43,964 nucleotides of DNA, taken from NCBI GenBank assembly GCA_029262835.1, contig JAJCYQ010000005.1, forward strand, positions 1 through 43,964, given 5' to 3'. The DNA comes from Bacteroidota bacterium (GTDB lineage: Bacteria > Bacteroidota > Rhodothermia > Rhodothermales > UBA10348). A program made the position numbers and the translations under genes. Under the pieces are notes generated by a model that ran no database searches, had not been told where the DNA came from, and saw only the letters and a list, made by a program, of their open reading frames with translations. This document shows positions 17,916 to 28,512 of this stretch, piece by piece (positions within the stretch are counted from its first letter, which is position 1; every line of letters begins with the position of its first letter).

Positions 17916-18134
17916 ATGGCACATGGGTACCTCGATGTCATCATATTGGCCTTCCTCGGATTCTGTTTCCTGGCAGCCATACTGCTAATTCCAGTCTATC
18001 GGTTCATGAAGCGGGAGGAGGCCGACGGGGAGGCCTTTACGGAGGCACTCCGGCGGCAGTCTGAAGTGAGTCGGGATGGGGAGCATTCGAGCGAAGCGAA
18101 TCAGGGCGAGGAGGATCCTCCGGCGCGACCGTAA
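17916..18134 (+). CDS. Small membrane protein (hypothetical, 72 residues)
   Basis: Starts two bases after the htpX stop. One hydrophobic segment (about residues 7-28, VIILAFLGFCFLAAILLIPV) is followed by a charged cytoplasmic-type tail (FMKREEADGEAFTEALRRQ) rich in Glu, Ser and Arg. No family recognised. Its last 98 bases overlap, convergently, the end of the helix-hairpin-helix gene; the tail may be real or the gene may be constrained by that overlap. Position suggests an accessory to HtpX. Confidence 0.65.
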   Translation: MAHGYLDVIILAFLGFCFLAAILLIPVYRFMKREEADGEAFTEALRRQSEVSRDGEHSSEANQGEEDPPARP

Positions 18135-18597
18135 CCAGTTCGCGCAGCTTTTCGAGTGTTTTGTCCCCGATACCGCGTACCAGGAGCAGGTCATTGACCG
18201 ACGTGAAGCCGCCGAGCCGGGTGCGCTCGGCCAGGATGCGGGCCGCCATGGCGGGTCCGATCCTCGGCAGGTGCTGCAGTTCGGACGACGTAGCGCGGTT
18301 GATGTCGATCGGGAATTCCACGGTGTCGGCCGCCGCTGCCAGCTCGGGGGCAGTCCACAGTATGAACTCGGCCGGCGTCCCGACCTTGTCCAGCGAATCG
18401 GCCCGCGCGGCGAGAGCCAGGAACAGGCTGTCCATCTCCGCATGGGACCAGGAGGAGAGATCGTTCGCATCTATCCGGAATGCGCGCAGCGACAGGCTTG
18501 CCGCGACGAGCACCAATGCGCCGAGCAGCATGAGCGCTTCCTTTTCCGTGCAATAGAGGTGCTCCTGTATTCGATATAGCCAATAACGTGGTCGCAT
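18037..18597 (-). CDS. comEA: ComEA-like helix-hairpin-helix DNA-binding protein
   Basis: 186 residues. An N-terminal membrane anchor (about 20-38, LMLLGALVLVAASLSL) is followed by a linker and a pair of helix-hairpin-helix motifs at about 98-155: IDINRATSSELQHLPRIGP, then AARILAERTRLGGFTS and LLLVRGIGDKTLEKL. This is the architecture of the ComEA DNA receptor used in DNA uptake; other anchored HhH proteins look the same. The tail is Pro/Asp-rich. It overlaps convergently with the small membrane protein gene (18037-18134) and is divergent from recO. No other competence gene is in view. Confidence 0.85.
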   Translation of the reverse strand: MRPRYWLYRIQEHLYCTEKEALMLLGALVLVAASLSLRAFRIDANDLSSWSHAEMDSLFLALAARADSLDKVGTPAEFILWTAPELAAAADTVEFPIDINRATSSELQHLPRIGPAMAARILAERTRLGGFTSVNDLLLVRGIGDKTLEKLRELVTVAPEDPPRPDSLRSNAPHPDSLQTAAGVPP

Positions 18598-18701
18598 GGT
18601 ACCTTGCAGATCGTGTCCCTGTACACTTTGTCTTCCTCTACAAAGACACGCCGTCCGGCCGAACGTAACTCCGCTGGACTACGAATCCATACTTCTGAGC
18701 C

Positions 18702-19481
18702 ATGGCAAGAGAGCGTCCCCACATACTCAGGACCCATGCGGTCGTACTGCGCTCCATTGACTATGGGGAGACGAGTCGCATTGTGACGCTCTACACCGAG
18801 GAGCGGGGACGCATGGCGGTCTTGGTTCGGGGGGCGCGCTCGTCAAAGAGCCGATTTGGCGCCACACTCGAGCCCATGTCGCACATCGAGGTGGTCATAT
18901 TCTGCAAGCCCGGACGGGATCTCCAGAATCTGACAGAGACCAGTCAGGCCAGCGCCTGGCGGGGTATTCGCCGGTCGCTCGACAAACTGGAGACAGCGTG
19001 GCGCATACTTGAATTCACGACCGCCCTCATGCACGAGGAAGAGGCGCACCGGGATGTCTACAACCTGCTTGTGTCGACGCTCGCGGCCCTTGATGTGGCG
19101 CATGCACGCTCGCGCAACCTGTGGCCGTTTTTCCAGCTCCGCCTTGTGGCCGAGCTCGGATTCGAACCCGCGTTCACGCGCGAGGACATAGCAGCGCTGG
19201 CCGACGAGCGCGGCGTGCTGCACCTCGAAAGTGGCCAGGTGGCCGAAGATGTATCCGGTTTCACGACGGGCGGCCCATCGGGTGCGGTCCGGGAGGCGAG
19301 TCGTGCGGCGCTCCGGGCGTTCGCCATCCTGTGCCGCGCAGATGCCCGCAGCGTACTTAACATGCATATGGATGCGACGCTCCGCAGCGAAGTCGAAGCG
19401 CTCGTGTCCGGGTATGTGTCCTGGCACGTGGAGGCCGCGCTTCCGAACCGTACGGAGAAGGTATTTGCACAGATCAGCTGA
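18702..19481 (+). CDS. recO: DNA repair protein RecO
   Basis: 259-residue recombination mediator that loads RecA with RecR/RecF. The N-terminal OB fold is recognised by THAVVLRSIDYGETSRIVTL, GRMAVLVRGARSSKSRFGA and LEPMSHIEVV. A helical C-terminal domain follows (NLWPFFQLRLVAELGFEP). The Cys4 zinc site found in many RecO proteins is absent; only isolated cysteines occur. The ATG at 18702 is chosen as the first Met before the conserved domain. The lexA promoter lies inside its last bases, putting repair and SOS genes side by side. Confidence 0.93.
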   Translation: MARERPHILRTHAVVLRSIDYGETSRIVTLYTEERGRMAVLVRGARSSKSRFGATLEPMSHIEVVIFCKPGRDLQNLTETSQASAWRGIRRSLDKLETAWRILEFTTALMHEEEAHRDVYNLLVSTLAALDVAHARSRNLWPFFQLRLVAELGFEPAFTREDIAALADERGVLHLESGQVAEDVSGFTTGGPSGAVREASRAALRAFAILCRADARSVLNMHMDATLRSEVEALVSGYVSWHVEAALPNRTEKVFAQIS

Positions 19482-19508
19482 AATGCCTATAATATGTGTG
19501 TAACATAT
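19465..19508 (+). promoter_or_regulatory. lexA promoter with candidate LexA operator
   Basis: TTGCAC (19465-19470), a 17-base spacer and TATAAT (19488-19493) form a near-consensus housekeeping promoter, with the -35 inside the recO 3' end. A perfect inverted repeat ATATGT-GTGTA-ACATAT (19492-19508) overlaps the -10 edge and the predicted start of transcription. This is the expected place for autorepression by LexA, whose ATG is at 19520. The promoter and palindrome are seen directly; binding by LexA is inferred. Confidence 0.6.
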
Positions 19509-19519
19509 AAGCACATGCC

Positions 19520-20170
19520 ATGGCACGCCGCGACCTTACCGACAAGCAGGAAGCCTTCCTGAAATATATCCGGGACTACACGGAGGAAGAGGGTATCTGG
19601 CCCACCTACAGGGAAATCTCCGACTACTTCGATTTCCGATCGCCCAACAGCGTGACGCAGAATCTGCAGGCGCTCCACCGGAAAGGGTATCTGGACAAGG
19701 ATGACGACGGGTTCTACTTCCCAGAGCGTCAGCATGGGGCCGAGGCGCAGCAGGGTATTCCCATTCGGGGTATCATCACGGCTGGTGGCCTCCAGGAAGC
19801 CGTGGAGGAAAACCTGGGCACCATTTCGCTCGAGACGCTGTTTCCGAATCTGGACCGGATATTTGCCATCCGGGTCGCGGGTAACTCCATGATCGGAGCG
19901 GATATCAACGATGGCGACTACGTGCTGCTCATGGACGATGACATCCCGAACGGGGGTATCGGCGCTGTCCTCTACAATGGCGAAACCTCGCTCAAGAAGG
20001 TATTCTACGATCAGCACGGTCTGCGGCTTGAGCCGGCCAATGATGAGTACCAGGACATCCACATCCGGCCGGATGTATTCGAAGAGGTGCGCGTCCTGGG
20101 GCGCTACGTAGGCCATGTGAACCGGACCGGAATATTCAGTCGCTCGGCGACGAGGCGGGCGGTGGCGTAG
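19520..20170 (+). CDS. lexA: LexA-type SOS repressor
   Basis: 216-residue transcriptional repressor with self-cleaving S24 domain. The N-terminal winged helix (about residues 5-68) contains PTYREISDYFDFRSPNSVTQ and LHRKGYL. The cleavage site Ala88-Gly89 lies in IITAGG. The catalytic Ser123 is in GNSM and Lys159 in SLKK, matching the Ser/Lys dyad of LexA. It would block SOS genes until RecA-stimulated cleavage. An inverted repeat in its own promoter suggests autoregulation. A relative such as a phage-type S24 repressor is less likely because of the recO neighbour and full LexA layout. Confidence 0.93.
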   Translation: MARRDLTDKQEAFLKYIRDYTEEEGIWPTYREISDYFDFRSPNSVTQNLQALHRKGYLDKDDDGFYFPERQHGAEAQQGIPIRGIITAGGLQEAVEENLGTISLETLFPNLDRIFAIRVAGNSMIGADINDGDYVLLMDDDIPNGGIGAVLYNGETSLKKVFYDQHGLRLEPANDEYQDIHIRPDVFEEVRVLGRYVGHVNRTGIFSRSATRRAVA

Positions 20171-20208
20171 AAGGTGTAGGGGAGCGGGGACAAGTTGCGG
20201 CACATGTC

Positions 20209-20223
20209 GTACTTTGTAAGTAC
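20209..20223. promoter_or_regulatory. GTACTT-TGT-AAGTAC inverted repeat upstream of GH13-like gene
   Basis: A perfect six-base inverted repeat with a three-base spacer, 38 bases before the ATG at 20261. It could be a regulator site or a small RNA hairpin in the leader. There is no independent support. Confidence 0.3.
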
Positions 20224-20260
20224 GGTCCTCTCATTGCTCCGAAACTCTGTACCGACGCCC

Positions 20261-21724
20261 ATGCGCCTCCTGCTGCCCGCTTTTCTGGTGATCCTGGCCA
20301 CTCCGGCGCAGCTGCAGGCGCAGGTGCCTGCCAATGATTTTTCGTGGGATCGGGCCACCATCTATGAGATCGTGACCGATCGGTTCTCGAATGGCAATAC
20401 GGAGAACAACAGTGCGTACGGGCGGGGACTCGATGGGCAGGGCGTTCCCTACGATGTGGACTCGACGGGCCACTTCCTCGGCGGCGACTGGACTGGTATA
20501 GCGGCCTGGATCGAGGATGGATGGTTCGAGCAGCTCGGCGTCGATGTCCTTCTGATTTCTGCGCCCTGGGAGCAGGTGCATGGATGGATGGCTGCCGACG
20601 AGGGTATGGTCCAGCGCTATGGCTTCGATGGACGCTGGCCGCTCGATTTCACCGAACCGGACGATGCCTTTGGCAGCCGTCAGGACTTCCGGGATCTTGT
20701 GGACCGCGCGCATGGCGCGGGGCTGCGCGTTGTGCTGGATGTCGCGCCCACGGCGCCGGGACCGCTCACGCTTCACGACCGTGCTGAAGTAGGCATGGCC
20801 GGTTCGCTTCCGGATGCCTGGCGCGCATGGCGGCCGTCGGGTGCGGAATCCGGGTGGGACGATCTGTACGTTTCAGGCAGTATCGGGGGCACGAATGGTG
20901 CCCCGGCGCCAGATGTTGCGTCCGATTTCGCCTCTGACACGGTGGCCACAATACCGTGGTGGGGCCCCGACTGGATACAGGAGGAGGGCCGTTTCCGGGT
21001 CGATGCGCCGCGTGTTGACTCTCTGCCGCCCTTCCTGCTCCAGAAATGGGGGCCTGGGAAGACGGAGCGCGAGCGCGCGGCGCTCGATGCGTTCTTTGAC
21101 CGTACGGGCTATCCGCGCACGGCGGCCTTCCACGTGGTCAAGTGGGTCACGGACTGGGTGGCCTTCGCTGGCGTGGACGGCTACCGGGTGCACGTTCCGG
21201 AGGCGCTTCGTGGCGCGTGGGCACCCGTTGTGCAGGCCCTCGGGGCCGAAGCCACGCGCCACAACAAAGATTTCGTCCTGATCGGGGACGTGTACCGGGT
21301 CGCCGAGCCTGCCGACATGCTCCACGCGGGCCCCGTGCATCTGCTCTATGGCGTCGAGACCGGCCGTGCCACGCCGGACATGAACTGGGCGACCTATGAC
21401 GAAGAAGAGCTGCGTTCGTGGCGCCTGCTTGGGCAATTCCGGGCGCGCCACTTGGCCATCGGTCAGGGAGACATGATGGAGCTCAGCCAGGACCCGCGTG
21501 TGGTCGGTTACGCCCTCGACGGATCGCAGGACGATGCTGCCGTCGTGGTTTACGGCGCCGAGCCCGGCACGCGACTGCGCCTGAATGTATCGCGCATATG
21601 GCCCGACGATACGGCGCTACGCGACGTCATGACCGGGGCCATCTCTATTGTCTCTTTTGGACAGATAGCCTTCACACCTTCGGCCGAGACCGGGGGAATG
21701 CTGCTGCTCGAAGAGGTAGAGTAG
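20261..21724 (+). CDS. Exported GH13 alpha-amylase-like protein, catalytic residues lost
   Basis: 487 residues from the ATG at 20261, which starts a signal peptide (MRLLLPAFLVILATPAQLQA). The fold is clearly GH13: IYEIVTDRFSNG (31-45), GGDWTGI, QLGVDVLLIS, then the (beta/alpha)8 motifs and a C-terminal domain with FRARHLAIGQG. The active site is changed. Region I reads DVAPTA from Asp160, without the usual Asn-His. Region II reads GYRVH, so Arg309 is kept but the nucleophile Asp is His311. Region III reads IGD, with Asp343 where the acid/base Glu should be. No region IV His-Asp is seen. A binding or regulatory pseudoenzyme is more likely than an active glycosidase. It converges with acnA. Confidence 0.85.
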   Translation: MRLLLPAFLVILATPAQLQAQVPANDFSWDRATIYEIVTDRFSNGNTENNSAYGRGLDGQGVPYDVDSTGHFLGGDWTGIAAWIEDGWFEQLGVDVLLISAPWEQVHGWMAADEGMVQRYGFDGRWPLDFTEPDDAFGSRQDFRDLVDRAHGAGLRVVLDVAPTAPGPLTLHDRAEVGMAGSLPDAWRAWRPSGAESGWDDLYVSGSIGGTNGAPAPDVASDFASDTVATIPWWGPDWIQEEGRFRVDAPRVDSLPPFLLQKWGPGKTERERAALDAFFDRTGYPRTAAFHVVKWVTDWVAFAGVDGYRVHVPEALRGAWAPVVQALGAEATRHNKDFVLIGDVYRVAEPADMLHAGPVHLLYGVETGRATPDMNWATYDEEELRSWRLLGQFRARHLAIGQGDMMELSQDPRVVGYALDGSQDDAAVVVYGAEPGTRLRLNVSRIWPDDTALRDVMTGAISIVSFGQIAFTPSAETGGMLLLEEVE

Positions 21725-21751
21725 GACCCGCGACGCCGGTCGCTGTCCGCG

Positions 21752-24481
<2,730 letters not shown>

Positions 24482-24581
24482 GGAAATGAAGTATTTGAAT
24501 TCGATGTGAGCAGGAGGCAAAAAAGATGAAATCCTGCACACAGAAGATACGAATCCATGCCTCTTCGTTACGGCACGCGAT

Positions 24582-24609
24582 TTGAAATCCCGCCGTATTC
24601 CCATATTTT
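24582..24609 (+). promoter_or_regulatory. Possible promoter of tRNA-Ala
   Basis: TTGAAA (24582-24587), a 16-base spacer and TATTTT (24604-24609), about 40 bases before the tRNA. It is in an AT-richer stretch than its surroundings. The spacing is acceptable but one base short of the optimum. Confidence 0.35.
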
Positions 24610-24651
24610 ACAGGCGTGCCGGGGGTGACAGCTGCTGCGCCGCCGGGACAG

Positions 24652-24724
24652 GGGGCTATAGCTCAGATGGTAGAGCGCCTGGATCGCACCCAGGAGGTCA
24701 GCGGTTCGACTCCGCTTAGCTCCA
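24652..24724 (+). tRNA. tRNA-Ala (anticodon CGC)
   Basis: 73-base cloverleaf. Acceptor GGGGCTA pairs with TAGCTCC with one G-T pair. The D arm has GCTC/GAGC. The anticodon stem is CCTGG/CCAGG, enclosing the loop ATCGCAC with anticodon CGC (reads GCG). The T arm contains GGTTCGACTCC. The discriminator base is A at 24724, and the following bases are CAA, so the CCA tail is not encoded and must be added. It stands alone, not in an rRNA operon. Confidence 0.95.
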
Positions 24725-24756
24725 CAACCCGCACCCCACCGACTGCGGCGAACCGA

Positions 24757-26070
24757 TCACCATCCCTCGACCTGGGCCACGAGCCGCCGTCCTTCCTTCC
24801 AGGTCGAAGCTACTGCGCTGCCGCGCTGCTCAATAGAGGGCAGCGACGCCCCCTGGCGAACATCTTCCCAGGTTACACTGCCGCGGCGAATCCGCCAGGC
24901 CGACAATCCGTCCCGCGTCGCATCTTCCGTGAGCAGGCGGATGTTGCCCTCTGCATCCGGGCTGAGCGCCACCTGCGCGACGGGCACGTCGGGCAGTACG
25001 TTACGTGCTGAGGTAAATGTCTCTCCCCGATCCCGCGACACGACGTGCTGAATGCCTGCATTGTCGTCGGCGCCGGTATACCAGGCCACGTGAAGGTCGC
25101 CGGAGGCCGAAATGTCCAGCGCCGGACCCGTGTGCGGGCAGGCGGAGATGTTCCAGTAGTCCCGACGTACGGGCCGAGGCTCGCTGAACGAGAGGCCGCC
25201 ATCGTCCGAGAACGCGAGTACAATGTCGCGGTCTCCATTTTCGTACTCGTGCCGCCAGGACGCGTAGACCCGGCCGTGCGCGTCGACCGTCAGATTCGTC
25301 CGGCAGCAGGGGCAGGACGACGTGTCCAGCACGGACGTTTCGAGAATCCGCGCTCCGCCGTCCTCAATTCTCGCGACGCGGATTTCGGAGCCGACATCGG
25401 ACGCGTGCATGGCGGCATGCGCCCCGTGACCCTCATGTCCTCCGCCGGCTCCGCCAGAGCTCGCCCCATCGGCACCGGCTTCTGCCTCCGCGGCGAGCCG
25501 CGCCGCTTCGCTGCGGCGGCCGTCAATCCAGGAGACCAGCATGGCGCCGTCCGTGAGGCGCGTCAGGTTGTGGAAAGTATGCCCCGCGGGCGCGCCGCCG
25601 GCATCGCTGTGTACGTGCTGCTCGGGCCCGAACGTCCGGCCCCCGTCAGAAGACACGGCGACAAAGAGGTCGCTCGCCGGAAAGCGGCGCCCCTCCACGG
25701 CTATGCTGTTCGTCCAGGCCACGTACACGCGCCCTTCGAGGTCCACGCCCACCTGCGGAGGCGCCTGGTCGTGCGCGGTCGCGTTACCCGGCGTGGCGTT
25801 CACGCGCACGGGCGCGGAGGGCCCCTCAGCCCCCCGCTCCCACGCGCTCAGCCAGACATCCCACGCACCATCCGTGCGCTCCACCCACGTATAATAGGCG
25901 GTATCTCCACTTTCCGACAGCGCAACCGTGGATCGGCCGACGTCGCCCGAGGCCAGTTCGGCTTCGCGCATCGTCGGGTCAGACCCGCAGGCGGAAAAAA
26001 CAGATACGAGGCACAGAAACGCCAGACTGTGCCCCAGACGACGGACGGTAAACATGGAATGCATGGACAT
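24757..26070 (-). CDS. Sialidase-fold lipoprotein with CPCC motif and His-rich insert
   Basis: About 437 residues from the ATG at 26070. A TTG at 26079 would overlap the TonB receptor stop, and ATGs at 26064 and 26055 are also possible. The N-terminus ends FLCLVSVFSAC, a lipoprotein-type signal. Asp-box repeats SSDGGRTFG (141-149), SDDGGLSFS and SRDRGETFT mark a beta-propeller of the sialidase/BNR superfamily. Unusual features are CPCC at residues 253-256 and HEGHGAHAAMH at about 212-222, both potential metal ligands. True sialidase activity is doubtful; a metal-related role fits the TonB receptor just upstream. Family confident, function inferred. Confidence 0.8.
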   Translation of the reverse strand: MSMHSMFTVRRLGHSLAFLCLVSVFSACGSDPTMREAELASGDVGRSTVALSESGDTAYYTWVERTDGAWDVWLSAWERGAEGPSAPVRVNATPGNATAHDQAPPQVGVDLEGRVYVAWTNSIAVEGRRFPASDLFVAVSSDGGRTFGPEQHVHSDAGGAPAGHTFHNLTRLTDGAMLVSWIDGRRSEAARLAAEAEAGADGASSGGAGGGHEGHGAHAAMHASDVGSEIRVARIEDGGARILETSVLDTSSCPCCRTNLTVDAHGRVYASWRHEYENGDRDIVLAFSDDGGLSFSEPRPVRRDYWNISACPHTGPALDISASGDLHVAWYTGADDNAGIQHVVSRDRGETFTSARNVLPDVPVAQVALSPDAEGNIRLLTEDATRDGLSAWRIRRGSVTWEDVRQGASLPSIEQRGSAVASTWKEGRRLVAQVEGW

Positions 26071-26075
26071 GGCAA

Positions 26076-28427
26076 TCAACGGAATGAGTAACGAAGAGAG
26101 ACATGGACCTGACGCGGCAGGCCCGGCGAGAATTCATCGCCCCGGAAACGGTTGTGCGTCGCGCGCTCGGCGAAGAGTTCGTCCGTCAGATTCGACACGC
26201 GGGTGAGCAGCGTGACCTCGTCTGTGATACCGACGTTGACGTTCAAATTCAGCAGGTCGTGACCGTCGTATTTGGCGGTGTTTTCCGGATCCATCCAATA
26301 GGAACCGAGCCGGCTCCACTCGAGCGTGATCATGGCTCCGCTGAGCACCGGCACACGGTACGTCGCGGCGGCATTGACCAGGACGCGCGGCGCCACCTCC
26401 ATTTCATTGCCTGAGAAGTCGGTGCCGTTCTGCGTCTCCCATTCTTCGTACGTGTGCTCGGCGTACGATCCGCTGAAGCGCAGCGAGAGGCCCTCGACGT
26501 CGCGCGTCGTGACACCTGCTTCAATTCCGCGGTGCCGTGTTTCGCCCGCATTCGAGCTCGCCTGCGTGCCGTCGGGAAGGACCAGACTCAGGATATCGTC
26601 CCGCTTGACCAGGTAGTACCCCGTAAAGTCATACGATCCAATGCCGGGCACGCGGCCCCGCACGCCTGCATCGAAGTTGTCCACCTTGACCGGGTCGAGG
26701 TCGACCGTGTTGATGGAACCACCCTGCCGGAAGACCTGACTCTCGGAGGGCGCGCGGAACGCATGCCGGTACGAGCCGAACACGTTCAGCAACGGGTGCG
26801 CCTGGTAGGTCACACCGAATTTTGGGCTCAGGTGGGAATAGGATACCGTGGTATCGCCGGGGCGGCGGTGCCGGCCTTCGGTCTCAACCGAGAGATTGTT
26901 CTCATAGTCGTAGCCCATCACGTCCAGCCGCAGGCCAGCCGTCACGCGGAGGCGTTCGGTCGGCGAAGATTCCAGGTGAACGTAGGGCGATGCCTGTCGG
27001 TAGGTGACATCGTAGTCGTACAGCTTCTCTTCGACCGTGTAGGACGTGAATGCCGGTCCGGTCCGCGAAGGGTCCACGCGGCGCTCAATGCGCTCGCCGG
27101 GGCTCAGGTCAAGGTCAACCCCCGATACGACGCGGCCGCGCAGCGACGCCACATCGCGCCGCACCTTCAAATTCGCCCCTACCGAGTAGTTCTGCGTCTC
27201 CCACACGGCCGGATCGAACGTCAGCGACCAGTTCGGCAGCAGGTCCATCGTGTTGAACCGGGCGTACGGCGTCACGCTCACCAGCGTCTTCGTGCCCACT
27301 TTTTCGAACGCGGAGGACACGCGAAAGGCCGACACCTCACGAAACGAGATGGGCTGGAAATTCTGCCGGGCATCGCGGTTGAACTCATCCTCGGGCAACG
27401 ACGCACTTCCCGCTGGTTCCTGGTCAATGTTCGACCACGAAGCGACCGTGCGCACCACCCAGTCCGAGCGCGAGCGGCGGTCCCAGCGCAGTGTGGCGCT
27501 CTGGCGGGCGTACTCTGTGTTGTCCCGCCAGCCCTCGCTGTCAGTGGCGTTCACATCAAGCCGCAGACCATTCAGGCCGACCGTGGTACCGGTTGAAAAA
27601 AGCACCCGTTTGTACCCGTAAGAGCCGCCCTCGGCCGTGACATCCACCATGGGCGAGGCGGGCGCCGAGCCGGAGGTGACATTGATGACGCCGCCAATGG
27701 CATCGCTGCCGTAGAGCGCCGTGCCGGGGCCCTTCATGACTTCAATTCCGTCCGACTGCGGAATGTTGATTTCGTAGAGCGCGTTGTGGTTGAAAAATCC
27801 GGTCGAACGCGTCGCGACGCCGTTTTCGAGGAACAGATACAGGGGATCTGTCGAGAGCGGCTGCCGGATGGACGTCATGTGCCCTTCGCCCGACGTGTTG
27901 TTCACCCACACGCCCGACACCTGGCCGAGTATATCCGCTGGATGCGACGGATTCTGCTCGCGGATGGCGTCGCCGCTGATGGACCCGATCGAGGCGGCAA
28001 TGTCCGATTCGAACTGGCGCTCGCGCGTGGCCGATACGACAACGTCTCCAAGTTTGAGGTCAACGGGCGCAAGGGCAATATCAACGCGTACCTGCGCATC
28101 GATCGAAATTTCCTTTCTCCAGGTTTCGTAGCCGACGAAACGGGCTACGAGGACGTCGCTGGAAGCCGATGTGGCAAGTTCGAACGTTCCATCAACGGCG
28201 GTGATGACGCCCGTTCGGGCGGTTTCGAGGAAAACGTGGACGCCGGGAATGGGAGCGCCCGATTCACTGTCGGTGACCCGGCCTTCAATCCGGTTTTCCG
28301 ATGAGTTCGAAGAGGAGTTCTGGGCAAGGACGGACGAAGTGACAATCGGCGCAATGGCCATCGTCATAAGCGCTGCAAATACGGCGAATACGCGTACCGG
28401 CAGCGCACAACAGTTACGAATGTGCAT
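26076..28427 (-). CDS. TonB-dependent outer-membrane receptor
   Basis: 783 residues. Signal peptide (about 8-36, ending VLAQ). A carboxypeptidase-regulatory-like domain covers about 46-125 (IEGRVTDSESGAPIPGVHV, GTFELATS). The plug domain follows (VVVSATRER, IEVMKGPGTALYGSDAIGGV). The 22-stranded barrel ends in LRYSFR with the C-terminal Phe-Arg near the terminus. The Shine-Dalgarno AGGAAA lies about seven bases before the ATG. The substrate is not fixed by the sequence; a metal such as copper is suggested by the His-bearing gene upstream and CPCC lipoprotein downstream. A foldable leader sits directly in front (28451-28512). Confidence 0.92.
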   Translation of the reverse strand: MHIRNCCALPVRVFAVFAALMTMAIAPIVTSSVLAQNSSSNSSENRIEGRVTDSESGAPIPGVHVFLETARTGVITAVDGTFELATSASSDVLVARFVGYETWRKEISIDAQVRVDIALAPVDLKLGDVVVSATRERQFESDIAASIGSISGDAIREQNPSHPADILGQVSGVWVNNTSGEGHMTSIRQPLSTDPLYLFLENGVATRSTGFFNHNALYEINIPQSDGIEVMKGPGTALYGSDAIGGVINVTSGSAPASPMVDVTAEGGSYGYKRVLFSTGTTVGLNGLRLDVNATDSEGWRDNTEYARQSATLRWDRRSRSDWVVRTVASWSNIDQEPAGSASLPEDEFNRDARQNFQPISFREVSAFRVSSAFEKVGTKTLVSVTPYARFNTMDLLPNWSLTFDPAVWETQNYSVGANLKVRRDVASLRGRVVSGVDLDLSPGERIERRVDPSRTGPAFTSYTVEEKLYDYDVTYRQASPYVHLESSPTERLRVTAGLRLDVMGYDYENNLSVETEGRHRRPGDTTVSYSHLSPKFGVTYQAHPLLNVFGSYRHAFRAPSESQVFRQGGSINTVDLDPVKVDNFDAGVRGRVPGIGSYDFTGYYLVKRDDILSLVLPDGTQASSNAGETRHRGIEAGVTTRDVEGLSLRFSGSYAEHTYEEWETQNGTDFSGNEMEVAPRVLVNAAATYRVPVLSGAMITLEWSRLGSYWMDPENTAKYDGHDLLNLNVNVGITDEVTLLTRVSNLTDELFAERATHNRFRGDEFSPGLPRQVHVSLRYSFR

Positions 28428-28450
28428 GGGTATTTCCTGCTTGAAAATGA

Positions 28451-28512
28451 CTGATTACCGGGCCCTGTTTCTCACACAGAGATCATGTGGCCCCTAAAAG
28501 GGAAGTAATCAG
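28451..28512 (-). promoter_or_regulatory. Candidate structured leader RNA upstream of the TonB receptor
   Basis: Read on the plus strand, CTGATTAC (28451-28458) pairs with GTAATCAG (28505-28512) as a perfect eight-base outer stem. GGGCC (28460-28464) pairs with GGCCC (28489-28493). Inside lies a hairpin with TCTC and GAGA arms, and CCC/GGG (28492-28494 and 28500-28502) gives a further small hairpin that competes for the shared bases. The whole lies between the 119-residue gene and the receptor ATG. It does not match a riboswitch class I recognise. Confidence 0.4.

Noticed and set aside
18702-19481. RecO as a damaged gene because it lacks the zinc cysteines
   Set aside because: Some functional RecO proteins lack the Cys4 site; length and both domains are otherwise intact.
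24652-24724. tRNA as an integration site for a mobile element
   Set aside because: No integrase, no repeated tRNA 3' end and no composition break were seen on either side.
26076-28508. Cobalamin riboswitch before the TonB receptor
   Set aside because: The B12-box core (GCCACTG) and the needed length are absent; only a shorter unclassified fold is visible.
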